From Lachnospiraceae bacterium (lineage in GTDB: Bacteria > Bacillota > Clostridia > Lachnospirales > Lachnospiraceae), in contig JAFQCK010000047.1 in assembly GCA_017416465.1 (NCBI GenBank), positions 1-64,000 on the forward strand: 64,000 nucleotides of DNA, in the 5' to 3' direction. The notes below the pieces were generated by a model, which worked only from the letters and a program-made list of their open reading frames with translations, searched no databases and was not told where the DNA came from. This document shows, piece after piece, positions 44,093-52,707 of this stretch. Both the position numbers and the translations under genes were made by a program. Position 1 is the stretch's first letter; every line of letters starts with the position of its first letter.

Positions 44093-44872
44093 TTATACTT
44101 TTCCTATTCTGTTTACAGACTTATCAAGCATTGAATCAACTGTCTGAACCATCTTTTGATTAGCTTCATATGTTCTTTGAATTTCTATCATCTCTACCAT
44201 CTCTGTTACTACATTAATGTTAGACATTTCAAGATATCCCTGATTAACCTTGCCTGACCATTCAGTTTCAACTGCACCATCTACTGTTACATAATAGTTC
44301 TCGCCTGTATCTTTTTTCAAATAGTTATAATCTTCAAAATCTATGATTCCGAGAGTATCAATATATTCCTCATCTGCATATATATTACCCAATTCATCTA
44401 CCAATACCTTAGATGCATCTGTCGGAATATAAATCTCACTTCCGCCTTCACCTAAAACATAATCTCCATCTTTTGTTCTAAGCGCACCTTCTGCGTCCGT
44501 AATAAAACTTCCGTCTCTTGTATATTTAGTTGTTGTTTCACCGTTTTTATTCGTAAACGATATAGCAAAGAAACCTTTTCCTGCTATTGCCAAATCATAA
44601 GTATTCTCAGTTTCTTTAAAACCACCCTGTGAGTAATCAATATAATTCTCACCTATCTTAACACCAAGTGTCATATCTCCAATCACCTGATTAAGGTATC
44701 CTACTGAACTGTCTTTTACCTTTACAGCCAAAACATCATCGAATGATTTTGCTGTAGCACCCTCTCGCTTGTATCCTACTGTAGATGCATTAGCAAGATT
44801 GTTAGTAATGGTATCAAGTCTGTTCTGCTGATTCAACATTCCGGTATACGCTGTGTAAAGTCCTCTTACCAT
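44093..44872 (-). CDS. flgF: Flagellar basal-body rod protein FlgF/FlgG-like
   Basis: The 259-residue protein starts MVRGLYTAYTGMLNQQNRLDTITNNLANASTVGYKREGATAKSF and ends NINVVTEMVEMIEIQRTYEANQKMVQTVDSMLDKSVNRIGKV, again the basal-body rod family. It resembles FlgF/FlhO more than hook proteins by length. It lies between the MreB-like gene and flgG. The 115-base gap to flgG contains no clear motif. Confidence 0.8.
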   Translation of the reverse strand: MVRGLYTAYTGMLNQQNRLDTITNNLANASTVGYKREGATAKSFDDVLAVKVKDSSVGYLNQVIGDMTLGVKIGENYIDYSQGGFKETENTYDLAIAGKGFFAISFTNKNGETTTKYTRDGSFITDAEGALRTKDGDYVLGEGGSEIYIPTDASKVLVDELGNIYADEEYIDTLGIIDFEDYNYLKKDTGENYYVTVDGAVETEWSGKVNQGYLEMSNINVVTEMVEMIEIQRTYEANQKMVQTVDSMLDKSVNRIGKV

Positions 44873-44910
44873 TTCCTTCTCCTTCTGCCTTAAAGGCTAT
44901 ACATTTATTA

Positions 44911-45903
44911 TTAATCCATTGTTCCGTCGCTAAGGAATTCAATGAACTTGCCTGTTCCGATAGCAACTGCTGTCATTGGGTCTTCAGCTGTCATTGTGTT
45001 AATTCCTGTTTTCTCTTCAATAAGTTCCTCAAGTCCCTGCAATAAACATCCTCCACCTGTAAGAACTATTCCTCTGTCTGCAATATCTGCTGCAAGTTCA
45101 GGTGGTGTCTTTTCAAGAACACTGTGTACTGCTTCAACAATCTGTGAAGTTGTTTCTTTTAAAGCTTCTTCTGTCTCATCGGAAGTAACTGTAATAGTCT
45201 TTGGAAGACCTGTAACTAAGTTTCTTCCTCTGACATCTAATGTAACTACTTCCGGTCTCTTAAATGCCGAACCAATCTTAATCTTAATCTCTTCAGCAGT
45301 TCTTTCACCGATAAGTAAATTATGTTTCTTTCTCATATATCTTACGATAGCTTCGTCAAAATCATCTCCTGCAATCTTAACAGATGTACTTACAACCGTT
45401 CCTCCAAGAGAAATAACTGCGATATCAGTAGTACCACCACCTATATCTACTATCATATTTCCACAAGGTCTTGTAATATCAATACCTGCACCAATAGCTG
45501 CAGCGATTGGTTCTTCAATAATAGCAACCTCTCTTGCTCCTGCCTGTAATGTAGCATCTTCTACAGCCTTTTTCTCAACTTCAGTAACTCCACTTGGCAC
45601 ACATACACTTATTCTTGGTTTTTTGAAAGTTCTTCTTCCCATTGCCTTCTGAATAAAATGCTTAAGCATCTTCTCTGTTACCGTATAATCCGAAATAACA
45701 CCTTGTCTCAAAGGTCTTACCGCAATAATGTTACCCGGTGTTCTACCTATCATAAGTCTTGCTTCTTCACCGATAGCTTTAATCTTATTAGTATCTCTAT
45801 CAAAAGCTACTACTGAAGGCTCCTTTAACACTACACCTTTTCCTTTAATATATACTAAAATACTTGCAGTTCCTAAATCAATTCCGATATCTGTTGTTAA
45901 CAT
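44911..45903 (-). CDS. MreB/Mbl family actin-like rod-shape protein
   Basis: The 330-residue protein starts MLTTDIGIDLGTASILVYIKGKGVVLKEPSVVAFD and carries IIEEPIAAAIGAGIDITRPCGNMIVDIGGGTTDIAVISLGG, the actin phosphate loops. IVLTGGGCLLQGLEELIEEKTG follows. It polymerises under the membrane and guides wall synthesis. AAGGTG lies 6 bases before the ATG at 45903. It heads a run with flgF, flgG and flgJ, as mbl does in Bacillus with flhO and flhP. Confidence 0.9.
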   Translation of the reverse strand: MLTTDIGIDLGTASILVYIKGKGVVLKEPSVVAFDRDTNKIKAIGEEARLMIGRTPGNIIAVRPLRQGVISDYTVTEKMLKHFIQKAMGRRTFKKPRISVCVPSGVTEVEKKAVEDATLQAGAREVAIIEEPIAAAIGAGIDITRPCGNMIVDIGGGTTDIAVISLGGTVVSTSVKIAGDDFDEAIVRYMRKKHNLLIGERTAEEIKIKIGSAFKRPEVVTLDVRGRNLVTGLPKTITVTSDETEEALKETTSQIVEAVHSVLEKTPPELAADIADRGIVLTGGGCLLQGLEELIEEKTGINTMTAEDPMTAVAIGTGKFIEFLSDGTMD

Positions 45904-46247
45904 ACAATACACCTTGCATCGCATTTCTTATCTTTATATAAATAAGATTACGAACCGCCCCACTAACGACTGAAAGACCGGGCGCTTGCATTTTCCTTTC
46001 TTTAATGTATATCTTTCAATCTATATATATATAATTATTCAAGTTATTCTTCTAAGCAAACTATACCATTTCTCATTATATACAATATCGATTAAATATA
46101 AAAGAACTTTTTTAGGAAAATCTGATTTTTTTACAATTAGCATAAATATTTATCGGTAAATCGGTTAAAAATTATTATTATTTTTAAAAATTTATTTCCT
46201 TTTTATATTTTTTTCATATTAAGGACAAATTTTAGACACATTTAACT

Positions 46248-46276
46248 TCTATAATAACAGCATACTACTTAATCAA
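46248..46276 (-). promoter_or_regulatory. Candidate sigma-A promoter of the MreB-flgF-flgG run
   Basis: TTGATT (46271-46276), a 17-base spacer and TATAGA (46248-46253) give a long leader of about 340 bases. A weak sigma-28-like ACCGATAA lies at 46150-46157 without a good -35. Near the gene, CGCCC/GGGCG (45956-45960 with 45980-45984) could form a hairpin; I could not assign the leader to a known riboswitch. Confidence 0.45.
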
Positions 46277-46307
46277 GTAGTTAACAACTTAACATTTTCA
46301 TAACTCA

Positions 46308-46390
46308 GCCTAGTGGTCTTTGCCACTAGGCATCCCCCCAAAAAAAGTTAACTCAAGGATTGTAACATTGCAATCCTTGAGTTTTTTATT
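46308..46390. terminator. Double terminator after spoIIID
   Basis: GCCTAGTGG/CCACTAGGC (46308-46331) and AACTCAAGGATTG/CAATCCTTGAGTT (46350-46383) form two hairpins. The second is flanked by T-runs on both strands, so it can act both ways. Confidence 0.85.
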
Positions 46391-46409
46391 GAGTAAATAT
46401 GAATAATTT

Positions 46410-46661
46410 TTACTTATTTGATAAATATTTTTCCCTTGTTGCCATCCCCCCTCTTATATGTCGTTCAGATTTGTTAACATTTAATACTTTTCTTGTTTCT
46501 GCCGCAAGAGCACTGTTGATGTGTTCAAGCCTTTCGGTTACGTCTTTATGTACGGTTGATTTGCTAACTCCAAACTGTTTTGCTGCCTGCCGTACTGTCG
46601 CATTATTATTAATTATGTAATTTGCGATTTCTATTGTTCGCTCCTCTATATATTGTTTCAT
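46410..46661 (-). CDS. spoIIID: Sporulation transcription regulator SpoIIID
   Basis: The 83-residue protein starts MKQYIEERTIEIANYIINNNATVRQAAKQFGVSKSTVHKDVTERL, the helix-turn-helix of SpoIIID, and ends with NVNKSERHIRGGMATREKYL. It is a mother-cell regulator in spore formers and is retained by many Lachnospiraceae. I use the ATG at 46661, as in the family; the frame upstream only reads through a hairpin. The ribosome site AAGGTA lies in the 3' arm of that hairpin. Confidence 0.92.
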   Translation of the reverse strand: MKQYIEERTIEIANYIINNNATVRQAAKQFGVSKSTVHKDVTERLEHINSALAAETRKVLNVNKSERHIRGGMATREKYLSNK

Positions 46662-46666
46662 TAAAA

Positions 46667-46696
46667 ATACCTTGTATAGTTGTTTATACAAGGTAT
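46667..46696 (-). promoter_or_regulatory. Perfect hairpin covering the spoIIID ribosome binding site
   Basis: Arms of 12 bp (ATACCTTGTATA/TATACAAGGTAT) with a 6-base loop end 5 bases before the spoIIID ATG. The 3' arm contains AAGGT and is followed by TTTTTA, so it could hide the ribosome site or attenuate transcription. Confidence 0.75.
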
Positions 46697-46749
46697 GCTA
46701 AACTTACAGAAGTTATTACCACATTTTTTACTTCCTATTAATATAATTT

Positions 46750-47409
46750 CTATTCTATGTATTGTAAGAATTGAGGGTACTTTTGCTTATTCTCTCTTAT
46801 ATAATTTCTCTTAAATGCAGCAAACCTAGATTCTTTTCTCAATAAAGCCTTTAACTTCTTCATAGCAAATTTCGATTCCGGATTATCTTGCAATTCTTCT
46901 ATTGAATCATATAATTTGTTCATCTCCTGATTCAACTCTCTAAATCTCATATCACACTTATATATGCGCATAGCTGTATTTCTCTTGTCAAATACTTCCA
47001 TTATCAATTCAGCTGTCAAAACAGCTCGAGCATCTTTTTCATCCTTAGCCAAAATCTGCACCATTTCTTCTTTCAATCTAAAAAACATTACTTTCTCCGG
47101 ATCTATTTTACAACAATCCACTATCCCCGTATCATATTTTTCTTGATTTTTTATTCCGTTACAATGTCCACATGACCAAAAAAGATTATTCCAATCAAAT
47201 TTTCTATCAGGATATTTATTACCTTTATGTGGTAATAAATGTTCTACTTGTGGATCTTGCAATTTATCCATTTCACAAATATAGCATTTATTATGAAAAT
47301 CTTTTATCAACCTTTCTACAACATCTTCTTTTTCATAACTTCCAAATGCTTTATTTGCCTCAATTGCTAATGATTTGGGTGCAGGAAAAGATCTTTCTAT
47401 CTTTACCAT
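46750..47409 (-). CDS. HNH endonuclease, PtuB-like (Septu-type defence)
   Basis: The 219-residue protein starts MVKIERSFPAPKSLAIEANK and has CYICE (C42, C45), VEHLLPHKGNKYPDRKFDWNNLFWSCGHCNGIKNQEKYD with H57, N74/N75, C80 and C83, an HNH fold with zinc ligands. This matches the TIGR02646 family, named PtuB in Septu and in retron Ec78-type systems. Its ATG overlaps the last base of the ATPase stop codon (TAATG), implying translational coupling. No reverse transcriptase is nearby, so a stand-alone Septu pair is the better reading. Confidence 0.82.
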   Translation of the reverse strand: MVKIERSFPAPKSLAIEANKAFGSYEKEDVVERLIKDFHNKCYICEMDKLQDPQVEHLLPHKGNKYPDRKFDWNNLFWSCGHCNGIKNQEKYDTGIVDCCKIDPEKVMFFRLKEEMVQILAKDEKDARAVLTAELIMEVFDKRNTAMRIYKCDMRFRELNQEMNKLYDSIEELQDNPESKFAMKKLKALLRKESRFAAFKRNYIRENKQKYPQFLQYIE

Positions 47410-48659
47410 TAGATATCCTCCCTATACCTTAACTCAGTTTTTAAACGTTGATATTCTGTTGTAATATTTAACGCCAAATAATCAGGTATTTCATTTAAAT
47501 ACAACTCTAAATCTGCAATTTCTTCTAAATCATCCTCTGTTATGTCATTTTTATTTGCCAATACCTTATATCTTTCATACTTTTCCCTTAACATCTTTGA
47601 CAACTCATCTGCATTAAAATATCCTTCTACAATTCCACTGTATGGAACATCTGACAACCCATCTTTTACAAGCAATTGTTTCTCTAAATCATATATTATC
47701 GAATTTTCGAGACTATTTATTATAAATGGCGAATGCGTTGAAACGATAAATTGAATATTAGGAAAAAACGTTGTTAATAAATCTAACACTTTCCTTTGTA
47801 ATGTCAAATGCAGATGTGTCTCAATTTCATCTATTAGCACGATTCCTGAAGTAGAGAAATCAAATACTCTCTCTGTGTGCTTTTCCATTCTTATCATAAG
47901 ATCCACAACAATATCCAAAACCGCAGCATATCCACTTGAAAGAGTATTGAATTCAAACGGTTCTCTTCCATCCATTAAAATATGGAACTTAAAAGTATCC
48001 TCGTCAAATACCAACCTTACGGAATCATTTTCAAATATTTCTTTTAATAGATTCTGAAATTTTTCAAACCAAAGTGTAATTTTTTGAGCTTTTTCTTTGT
48101 TATTATTTGACGCTGCTAACGCTTGAGTCATTTTCAAATCTAACAAGTATTTAATAAAATCCTTACGCGGAGACTCTGTAATTGTGTAATCTTTCTTCAA
48201 TGTAACTTTTTCAACATATTTAGGGATTTGTGCTTCAAAAACCCTATCTGCGCGATAATAAGCCACCACAAAATTCCCTTGTTTAAATTCCGGAAGCACA
48301 TCATTTAGCAAACAGTTCATTTCTAACATCACACCACCTGTTGATGCAGAAATTCTTTTTTCATAATATGATATACGCTCCTTTGTTTCTCTAACTTTTA
48401 TTTCAGCGTCCTCTTGATTCTCAAAACTTAACAAATTTTTCTTGTCCACTTCTAAATTACGTATCGCCTCCATCGGGTCTTTAGAATTTGTTATAGAATT
48501 CAAAAATACTGCTATAGCATCTAACAAACTGGTTTTTCCACTACCATTTTTCCCAGTTATAACTAAATGTTTTCTTTCCATCTTTGATAATTCTATGACT
48601 ACATTATTCAAATGTCGTACTTTATTTATTTTAATATTTGAAACGAATAATTGCTCCAT
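47409..48659 (-). CDS. AAA/ABC-type ATPase, PtuA-like (Septu-type defence)
   Basis: The 416-residue protein starts MEQLFVSNIKINKVRHLNNVVIELS. It has Walker A GKNGSGKT at residues 36-43, LSSGYAAVLDIVVDLMIRME as a signature region, GIVLIDEIETHLHLTLQRKVL as Walker B near residue 275 and IQFIVSTHSPFIINSLEN as the H-loop. This OLD/SMC-like ATPase type is PtuA of Septu, which forms a complex with the HNH nuclease PtuB and degrades nucleic acid on phage infection. The gene pair order is PtuA then PtuB. The pair sits in an accessory block between flagellar and lipid genes. Confidence 0.8.
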   Translation of the reverse strand: MEQLFVSNIKINKVRHLNNVVIELSKMERKHLVITGKNGSGKTSLLDAIAVFLNSITNSKDPMEAIRNLEVDKKNLLSFENQEDAEIKVRETKERISYYEKRISASTGGVMLEMNCLLNDVLPEFKQGNFVVAYYRADRVFEAQIPKYVEKVTLKKDYTITESPRKDFIKYLLDLKMTQALAASNNNKEKAQKITLWFEKFQNLLKEIFENDSVRLVFDEDTFKFHILMDGREPFEFNTLSSGYAAVLDIVVDLMIRMEKHTERVFDFSTSGIVLIDEIETHLHLTLQRKVLDLLTTFFPNIQFIVSTHSPFIINSLENSIIYDLEKQLLVKDGLSDVPYSGIVEGYFNADELSKMLREKYERYKVLANKNDITEDDLEEIADLELYLNEIPDYLALNITTEYQRLKTELRYREDI

Positions 48660-48781
48660 TTCATTCCTCCGCTCTTATTATGAACTCTTTATATTATAGA
48701 TTATACCACACTGCATAGAATAATTAAACATATCTTTTCCAACATCTCTAATGCATGTTTCAGAATAAACCACTCTAAACA

Positions 48782-51700
48782 CTACCCCAGTAATTCCATC
48801 AACTCATCCTTGGTCATACTTGTTAAGTTCCCGTTTTCACCACTTAATATTTCATCTGCCAAATTTTTCTTCATATCCTGCATTTTTACAATTTTTTCTT
48901 CAATACTATTCTTAACAATAAGTTTATAAACTGTTACAACCTTTTTCTGACCAATTCTGTGTGCTCTATCGGTCGCCTGATTCTGAGCCGCCTGATTCCA
49001 CCATGGGTCATAATGAATAACCATATCTGCTCCTGTAAGATTTAATCCCGTTCCACCTGCTTTTAATGATATTAAGAATACCGGTATATTTCCTTCATTA
49101 AATTTCTTTACAAGATTAATTCTTTCTTCTTTTTTTGTTGCTCCTGTTATTTTATAAAACTCTATACCTTCACTCATCAAATCCTTTTCTAACATTGACA
49201 ACATTGATGTAAATTGTGAAAAGATAAGTATTCTGTGTTCTCCTTCTATTGCTCGTTTGACCAAATCAACGCACATACTTCTCTTTGCCGATTCTCCATC
49301 ATAATTTTCATATAAAAGTGACGGATCACAACAGATTTCTCTAAGTTTTGTAAGCTCTGCCAATATCTGAAGTTTTTTCTGTAAAAATTCCTCATCACTT
49401 TGTCTCGATAATATTTCTCGCATATGTACAACCTGTGCATCATACAAGTGCTGTTGCTTCTCATCAAACACCGTATATTGAATCTCCTCTAATTTTTCAG
49501 GAAGTTCCTTTAATACATCATATTTTAAACGACGTATAATAAATGGAGATACCATGCGTTTAAGGCGAAGCATTGCATCTTCATCCTTAACCTTCATTAT
49601 AGGTGTTTCCAATTCCTTACGAAAGGTTTCATAGCCATATAAAAAACCAGGCATCAAATAGTCAAAAATGCTCCATAATTCACTTAAACGATTTTCTATA
49701 GGTGTTCCTGTTAGTGCATATTTTGTTACGCTTTGAATACATTTAACTGTTTTTGCAGCTACAGTTGTATGATTCTTAATATACTGTGCCTCATCAATAA
49801 TCTGATATAGAAATTTCTTATCTTCATATTCTGCAATATCTCTTTTTAATAAATCGTAAGAAGTGATAAGAACATCATAATCCTCATAATGTTCAATAAT
49901 ATTCTTCCTTTCAACCTGTCCACCGCTTATTACTTCCGTTTTTAATACCGGTGCAAATCGTAAAAATTCTTCTCGCCAATTATATATAAGTGATGCAGGT
50001 GCAATAATCAAAGATGTTCCTTCCTTTTTCTCTTCCTTACTATGTAACAATACTGTTATAACCTGTAAAGTTTTACCCAGACCCATATCATCTGCCAAAA
50101 TACCACCAAAACCATAATTATCTAATGTTTTAAGCCATTTAAATCCTGTTAACTGATATGGTCTTAAAATTTTATTTAATGATGTAGGTGCTTCAAAATC
50201 AGAATCCTCCATAGTTTTAAATTCTTTAATGAGATTTTTAAAATGTTTGTCTCTTTCTACATATAAATTTTCTTTTTTCTCAAGAATTTTATCAAGGTAT
50301 AAAGCACGATATCCCGGTAATTTGATTTTTCCTTTTAATATCTCCTTATCAGTGATATGCAAATTATCAATAACGTTCGATAATATTTCTAAATTCTCAT
50401 CATCTGTATTTACAAAATTACCATTTGTAAGTCTATGATATTTCTTCTTTCTTCTATAGCTTGCAAGTAAGTCTAACAATTCCTTTTGTGACAAATCATC
50501 AGATGAAATGTCAAGCTCCATAATACCACTTTCTAAAGATACTCCTACTGTCACCTTAGTATACTTTCTGATATTTATTCTCTTAACATTATCTGTACAT
50601 AAAACCTCTCCATATGTCATCAACTCATCAATACCGTTTTCAAGCATTTCACAAACGTTATCGTCACCTTCACAAACAAATACATTCCTTTTATCATCTT
50701 CACTCGGACAATACTGTAACACTTTATCCAGTACTATTCTTTCCGAATAGACATCTCTTTTAGAATCTAAACTATAATCGTAAGACCCAATATCCATCAA
50801 AGAAAATTCTTCTTCTCCATATACTGCTTTTGCATTACATAAAAGTTCACCTTTTTCTGAATCCAAATAAAACCTAAAACCGGCTTTAGGCGGAAGATAG
50901 TTTTCTACAACCTCGCTTGCATTATCTATCACACAAATATTTTCACTAAGAATCGGTAATGTATGATAGTAAAAATCAACCAAAGATTTTCTTCCTATTC
51001 TAAATTCAAGCTCTCCACCATATGACCTATTTAATAACGGCATAATAAACTTTGCATTTTCTTCTTCCATTCGATAAAGCCCCGAATCTTCTAACCAATA
51101 AAGATATTTTTCACCCTTTATTATTTCAGGTAATTCACAAAATACAGTAATTCCTTTAAATAATTCATTATCATACTCAGAATTTATTACAAGCTTTAAA
51201 TCCGGATTCTTTTCTTCAAATACGAGTTCTCTTTCTTTTTTCCCATACTCTCTGTATGCAATCGTCTTTTTATTATTTTTAACTATATCAAAGAATTCAT
51301 CAAGTCTGCTTCCGTATAATAAAATTTTGTTTTTAACAGTATATTCTGCCGGGTAATAATCATTTCTTTCATATCTTAATTCTTCATCAGTAATAATTTT
51401 ATTAATGAAATCAAAATATGATTTCGATTCCTCACACACTTGATGTTTTCCAAAATCTATTTCTGCTTTAGAACCAAATTTTTGTTTCTCTCCACTTTCT
51501 ACATTCCAGATAAATGTACTAAGTTCTTTTACTATATATAGCTTCTGTGTTCCTGTTTTAAAGGATACTTCAATACCATATTCTGTAGACTCCATACGTG
51601 CTTCTATTTTTAAGTCAAACTCTACTATATTCCCTTTCTTTTGCAAATCACCTTTATGTAGCATTTGATAATCTTCTATTAAATCAAAGGCTTTCATATC

Positions 51701-52432
51701 CGTTGTATCACCCGGATTATATTTGTCAATGAATCCTTCTAATAAAAGTAAGGTTGCTATCTGATGTTTGCACAATTTCACATTATATCCATAATAAGAG
51801 TTATAAAAGAAATTCGTACACCCTATCACTCTACACGAAGTATCTATAATCTCATCTGTGCCAAGTCTCATTTCAATCAAATACGTCTTCTCTTTATCTT
51901 CATAATAGCCTTCAACATCCATAACAGGCATAGACTCTCCATAATGGTCACAAGTAAATCCTGTTCTTACAGATTGTAATCTAACACTGTTTTTCTTGAC
52001 TAAATTCTGAGCTTCTTTAAACTCTTTTGACATTATTTTTACATTTTCAGTTATAGTGGCTAAATCAAAACATGTGTAGTTTTCTGCCCCCGGAACATTT
52101 CGACTGATAAATGGAGTTACCTGTAAATTAGGATTCTTGGCAGCCTTTTTTTGAAGTTCTTGCAATTCATATTCTCTTCCTTCTTTTTCTATCTTTACAA
52201 ATACAGCTGCCATATGTTTACATTTATTTCCCTCGTATGCATACATGCAATCACATGACATTCCAAATTGCCCATTTGCCTTCTTCCAAATAGCTACATT
52301 ATATGGTAAAGTTCCCATTACTGTTGCAAAATAATCACAATCTACTTTTCTAAAATCTGTAACTTTTCCTTTTTTATAGTACGATTCACCTCTCTGTATT
52401 ATAGCATCGGTAAAATAATATCTCCAATTCAT
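48782..52432 (-). CDS. SNF2-family helicase with SWIM zinc finger
   Basis: The 1216-residue protein has an N-terminal SWIM finger (FGMSCDCMYAYEGNKCKHMAAVF, residues about 53-75), a long SNF2-associated middle region and a C-terminal SNF2 motor. FGGILADDMGLGKTLQVI is Walker A near residue 782, LYQIIDEAQYIKN motif II near 878, FLISLKAGGTGLNLTGAD and WWNQAAQNQATDRAHRIGQKK motifs V-VI. Bacterial members are probable DNA translocases of uncertain role, sometimes next to defence genes. It is an apparently intact single gene with its own neighbourhood gap on both sides. Confidence 0.9.
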   Translation of the reverse strand: MNWRYYFTDAIIQRGESYYKKGKVTDFRKVDCDYFATVMGTLPYNVAIWKKANGQFGMSCDCMYAYEGNKCKHMAAVFVKIEKEGREYELQELQKKAAKNPNLQVTPFISRNVPGAENYTCFDLATITENVKIMSKEFKEAQNLVKKNSVRLQSVRTGFTCDHYGESMPVMDVEGYYEDKEKTYLIEMRLGTDEIIDTSCRVIGCTNFFYNSYYGYNVKLCKHQIATLLLLEGFIDKYNPGDTTDMKAFDLIEDYQMLHKGDLQKKGNIVEFDLKIEARMESTEYGIEVSFKTGTQKLYIVKELSTFIWNVESGEKQKFGSKAEIDFGKHQVCEESKSYFDFINKIITDEELRYERNDYYPAEYTVKNKILLYGSRLDEFFDIVKNNKKTIAYREYGKKERELVFEEKNPDLKLVINSEYDNELFKGITVFCELPEIIKGEKYLYWLEDSGLYRMEEENAKFIMPLLNRSYGGELEFRIGRKSLVDFYYHTLPILSENICVIDNASEVVENYLPPKAGFRFYLDSEKGELLCNAKAVYGEEEFSLMDIGSYDYSLDSKRDVYSERIVLDKVLQYCPSEDDKRNVFVCEGDDNVCEMLENGIDELMTYGEVLCTDNVKRINIRKYTKVTVGVSLESGIMELDISSDDLSQKELLDLLASYRRKKKYHRLTNGNFVNTDDENLEILSNVIDNLHITDKEILKGKIKLPGYRALYLDKILEKKENLYVERDKHFKNLIKEFKTMEDSDFEAPTSLNKILRPYQLTGFKWLKTLDNYGFGGILADDMGLGKTLQVITVLLHSKEEKKEGTSLIIAPASLIYNWREEFLRFAPVLKTEVISGGQVERKNIIEHYEDYDVLITSYDLLKRDIAEYEDKKFLYQIIDEAQYIKNHTTVAAKTVKCIQSVTKYALTGTPIENRLSELWSIFDYLMPGFLYGYETFRKELETPIMKVKDEDAMLRLKRMVSPFIIRRLKYDVLKELPEKLEEIQYTVFDEKQQHLYDAQVVHMREILSRQSDEEFLQKKLQILAELTKLREICCDPSLLYENYDGESAKRSMCVDLVKRAIEGEHRILIFSQFTSMLSMLEKDLMSEGIEFYKITGATKKEERINLVKKFNEGNIPVFLISLKAGGTGLNLTGADMVIHYDPWWNQAAQNQATDRAHRIGQKKVVTVYKLIVKNSIEEKIVKMQDMKKNLADEILSGENGNLTSMTKDELMELLG

Positions 52433-52511
52433 CTGTTAATTTCTCCGTCCTTCTTATCATTGTATTTTATCAAGCAAATTTTCTTTCCAAAATCAATAAT
52501 TTTTCCTATAT

Positions 52512-52707
52512 TCAAGTATACAAAGTATTCATTTCCTTCGCAATAGCAAGTCCTAATCCTGTTGATGTCTGACTACGGGATTTATCTACTTTATAAAATC
52601 TGTCAAACACCTTATCTGCATTTATCTCTTCTATATTTTCAGCATCATTTTTCACTATAATTTCAACAATTTTTTTATTATCTGAATTTTCCACGATGTG
52701 CTTATAA
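52512..52707 (-). pseudogene. Remnant of a sensor histidine kinase ATPase domain
   Basis: The frame encodes NSDNKKIVEIIVKNDAENIEEI and VFDRFYKVDKSRSQTSTGLGLAIAKEMN, the D-x-G-like and G-x-G-L-G-L (G1/G2) parts of a HATPase_c domain. The dimerisation helix, phospho-histidine and N box are absent, and the upstream end stops at the DUF4143 ATPase gene. It is a fragment left after insertion or deletion. No response regulator is adjacent. Confidence 0.75.

Noticed and set aside
44942-45652. 236-residue plus-strand reading frame
   Set aside because: It lies wholly opposite the well-supported MreB gene, shows no recognisable motif and has a composition typical of an antisense frame.
45904-46100. 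Cyclic di-GMP or other known riboswitch in the MreB leader
   Set aside because: I could not find the conserved GEMM-type core or any other class signature; only short generic stems are visible.
46750-48659. Retron with PtuAB effectors
   Set aside because: No reverse transcriptase frame or msr/msd-like fold lies near the pair.
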